Origin: JABMPJ01 sp964345005
Lineage (GTDB): Bacteria; Verrucomicrobiota; Kiritimatiellia; UBA8416; JABMPJ01
Assembly (NCBI GenBank): GCA_964345005.1
Contig: CAYFPQ010000119.1
Location: forward strand, 1 to 6,578
Direction: 5' to 3'
Length of the DNA stretch: 6,578 nucleotides
A model generated the notes under the pieces. It searched no databases, was not told the origin of the DNA, and saw only the letters and a program-made list of their open reading frames with translations. How positions within the stretch are numbered: position 1 is the stretch's first letter; each line of letters opens with the position of its first letter. Both the position numbers and the translations under genes were made by a program. Positions 6,238 to 6,578 of the stretch are shown here, piece after piece.

Positions 6238-6475
6238 CACGCGCCACAAGTCGGTCGGTTCGCCGTGTCGAGAGACATCCTGCAAGAGACAGACACAACA
6301 GCATCACCACTGCCAGAGACCATTTCATATCCCGAAGAATCTACCGGAAAGAGGAGCCCTGCAAAAGGCGCAAAAAGGGCGTTCCAAGGCTTGATCATTG
6401 GACACCAAGGCGTTAGTCTGGACCCACAAGGCAGGTTGTGATGCCTGCTCTTATCGTGAGGAAGGAGGGACTCCC
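6164..6475. other. Intergenic stretch without a convincing gene
   Basis: About 310 bases separate the hairpin from the small right-edge ORF. Open frames exist, the longest on the plus strand at 6187-6441, but they lack a ribosome binding site, recognisable motifs or a natural protein composition. The stretch holds the second copy of the GCTCGGAGAG...CTACCT element and a weak 5-bp-stem hairpin (GCAGG 6431-6435, CCTGC 6444-6448) about 30 bases before the small ORF. No tRNA, known riboswitch or clear promoter was recognised. Confidence 0.5.
6463..6468 (+). promoter_or_regulatory. Strong Shine-Dalgarno site for the small right-edge ORF
   Basis: AGGAGG lies within a longer GAGGAAGGAGGG purine run and is followed by seven bases and the ATG at 6476, close to ideal spacing. 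No other gene start in the window has such a site. Confidence 0.7.
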
Positions 6476-6565
6476 ATGAGGCGTAAAGATGTTCTTCGCA
6501 TTCTGATCATCGGGCTCTGTGTAGCTATAGCGCTCACCGGAACTGATCCACCGGCGCTCATGTAG
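6476..6565 (+). CDS. Very short ORF with strong RBS and signal-peptide-like product; small membrane peptide or broken gene start
   Basis: ATG at 6476 opens a 29-residue frame beginning MRRKDVLRILIIG and ending TDPPALM before TAG. Charged residues (RRK) followed by a 14-residue hydrophobic run (LRILIIGLCVAIAL) and ALTG resemble a signal peptide or a single membrane segment. I do not recognise the family. An AGGAAGGAGGG run lies just upstream, with AGGAGG seven bases from the ATG; this is the best Shine-Dalgarno site in the window and the main support for real translation. The last codons fall in a 24-bp tandem repeat (6530-6577), and the TAG lies in the second unit. The ORF may therefore be the broken 5' end of a longer secreted protein continuing past the window, or a genuine small peptide. 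Confidence 0.5.
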   Translation: MRRKDVLRILIIGLCVAIALTGTDPPALM

Positions 6566-6577
6566 ACTGAGCCACCG
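6530..6577 (+). repeat. 24-bp imperfect tandem repeat, in frame, at the window's right edge
   Basis: Unit 1 (6530-6553) and unit 2 (6554-6577) match at 18 of 24 positions: GCGCTCA at the start and ACTGA(T/G)CCACCG at the end. The unit is eight codons, reading ALTGTDPP and then ALM-stop-TEPP in the frame of the small ORF. TAG in unit 2 replaces the GGA of unit 1. The array may continue past the window. Confidence 0.55.
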
Positions 6578-6578
6578 G

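Noticed and set aside
6187..6441. 84-codon plus-strand open frame in the intergenic stretch
   Set aside because: No ribosome binding site, no motif and an unnatural composition; it overlaps the repeat element at 6196-6237.
1..6578. CRISPR array, tRNA, rRNA, insertion sequence or phage genes
   Set aside because: No regularly spaced direct repeats with unique spacers, no cloverleaf or rRNA-like stretch, and no transposase, integrase or phage structural motifs in any frame.

Overview
The window most likely comes from an environmental bacterium of the PVC superphylum, with Kiritimatiellota or Verrucomicrobiota the best guess. The grounds are indirect: GC-rich DNA, a very long secreted protein that joins a protease to a Gly-rich beta-helix, a 'SPCIDAG...DIGADEF' segment, Asp-rich calcium-type repeats and a C-terminus ending in FYRIR, plus a lone pseudopilin-like gene beside it. 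No rRNA or tRNA is visible, so the placement is inference.

Layout. Bases 26-4704 are a minus-strand two-gene unit. The upstream gene (4704 to 250) encodes a 1484-residue secreted M36 (fungalysin-type) zinc metalloprotease carrying a long C-terminal set of non-catalytic modules. Its stop codon overlaps by one base the start of a 74-codon gene with a type IV pilin/type II secretion N-terminus (250 to 26), which looks short or frameshifted. Divergent from this unit, on the plus strand, lies a gene (about 4799-6139) for a protein with a histidine/aspartate motif resembling zinc-dependent phospholipase C/P1 nuclease and a C-terminal NPCBM-type carbohydrate-binding module. After it come a GC-rich hairpin, about 310 bases without a convincing gene, and, at the right edge, a 29-codon ORF. 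That ORF has the best Shine-Dalgarno site in the window and a signal-peptide-like sequence, and it stops inside a 24-bp tandem repeat.

How the genes may work together. The protease has a signal/anchor segment and calcium-binding and adhesive modules, so it is probably exported and surface-bound. The coupled pseudopilin suggests, without proving, a link to a type II-like secretion route. The divergent hydrolase-NPCBM protein has no visible signal peptide, so a shared role in degrading external polymers is speculative.

The most unusual signal is inside the protease gene. At least five stretches of DNA are built from 2-3 imperfect copies of a 7-10 bp word (CGTGGCT, GCGTCTTG, GGATGTT, GTCCATCCGT, GAACGGA). 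Each is different, all are read in frame, and they fall in the N-terminal linker, between propeptide segments, or within predicted loops of accessory domains. They resemble intergenic dispersed repeats more than protein-shaped sequence. The gene therefore appears to have absorbed several families of small repeat without losing its reading frame.
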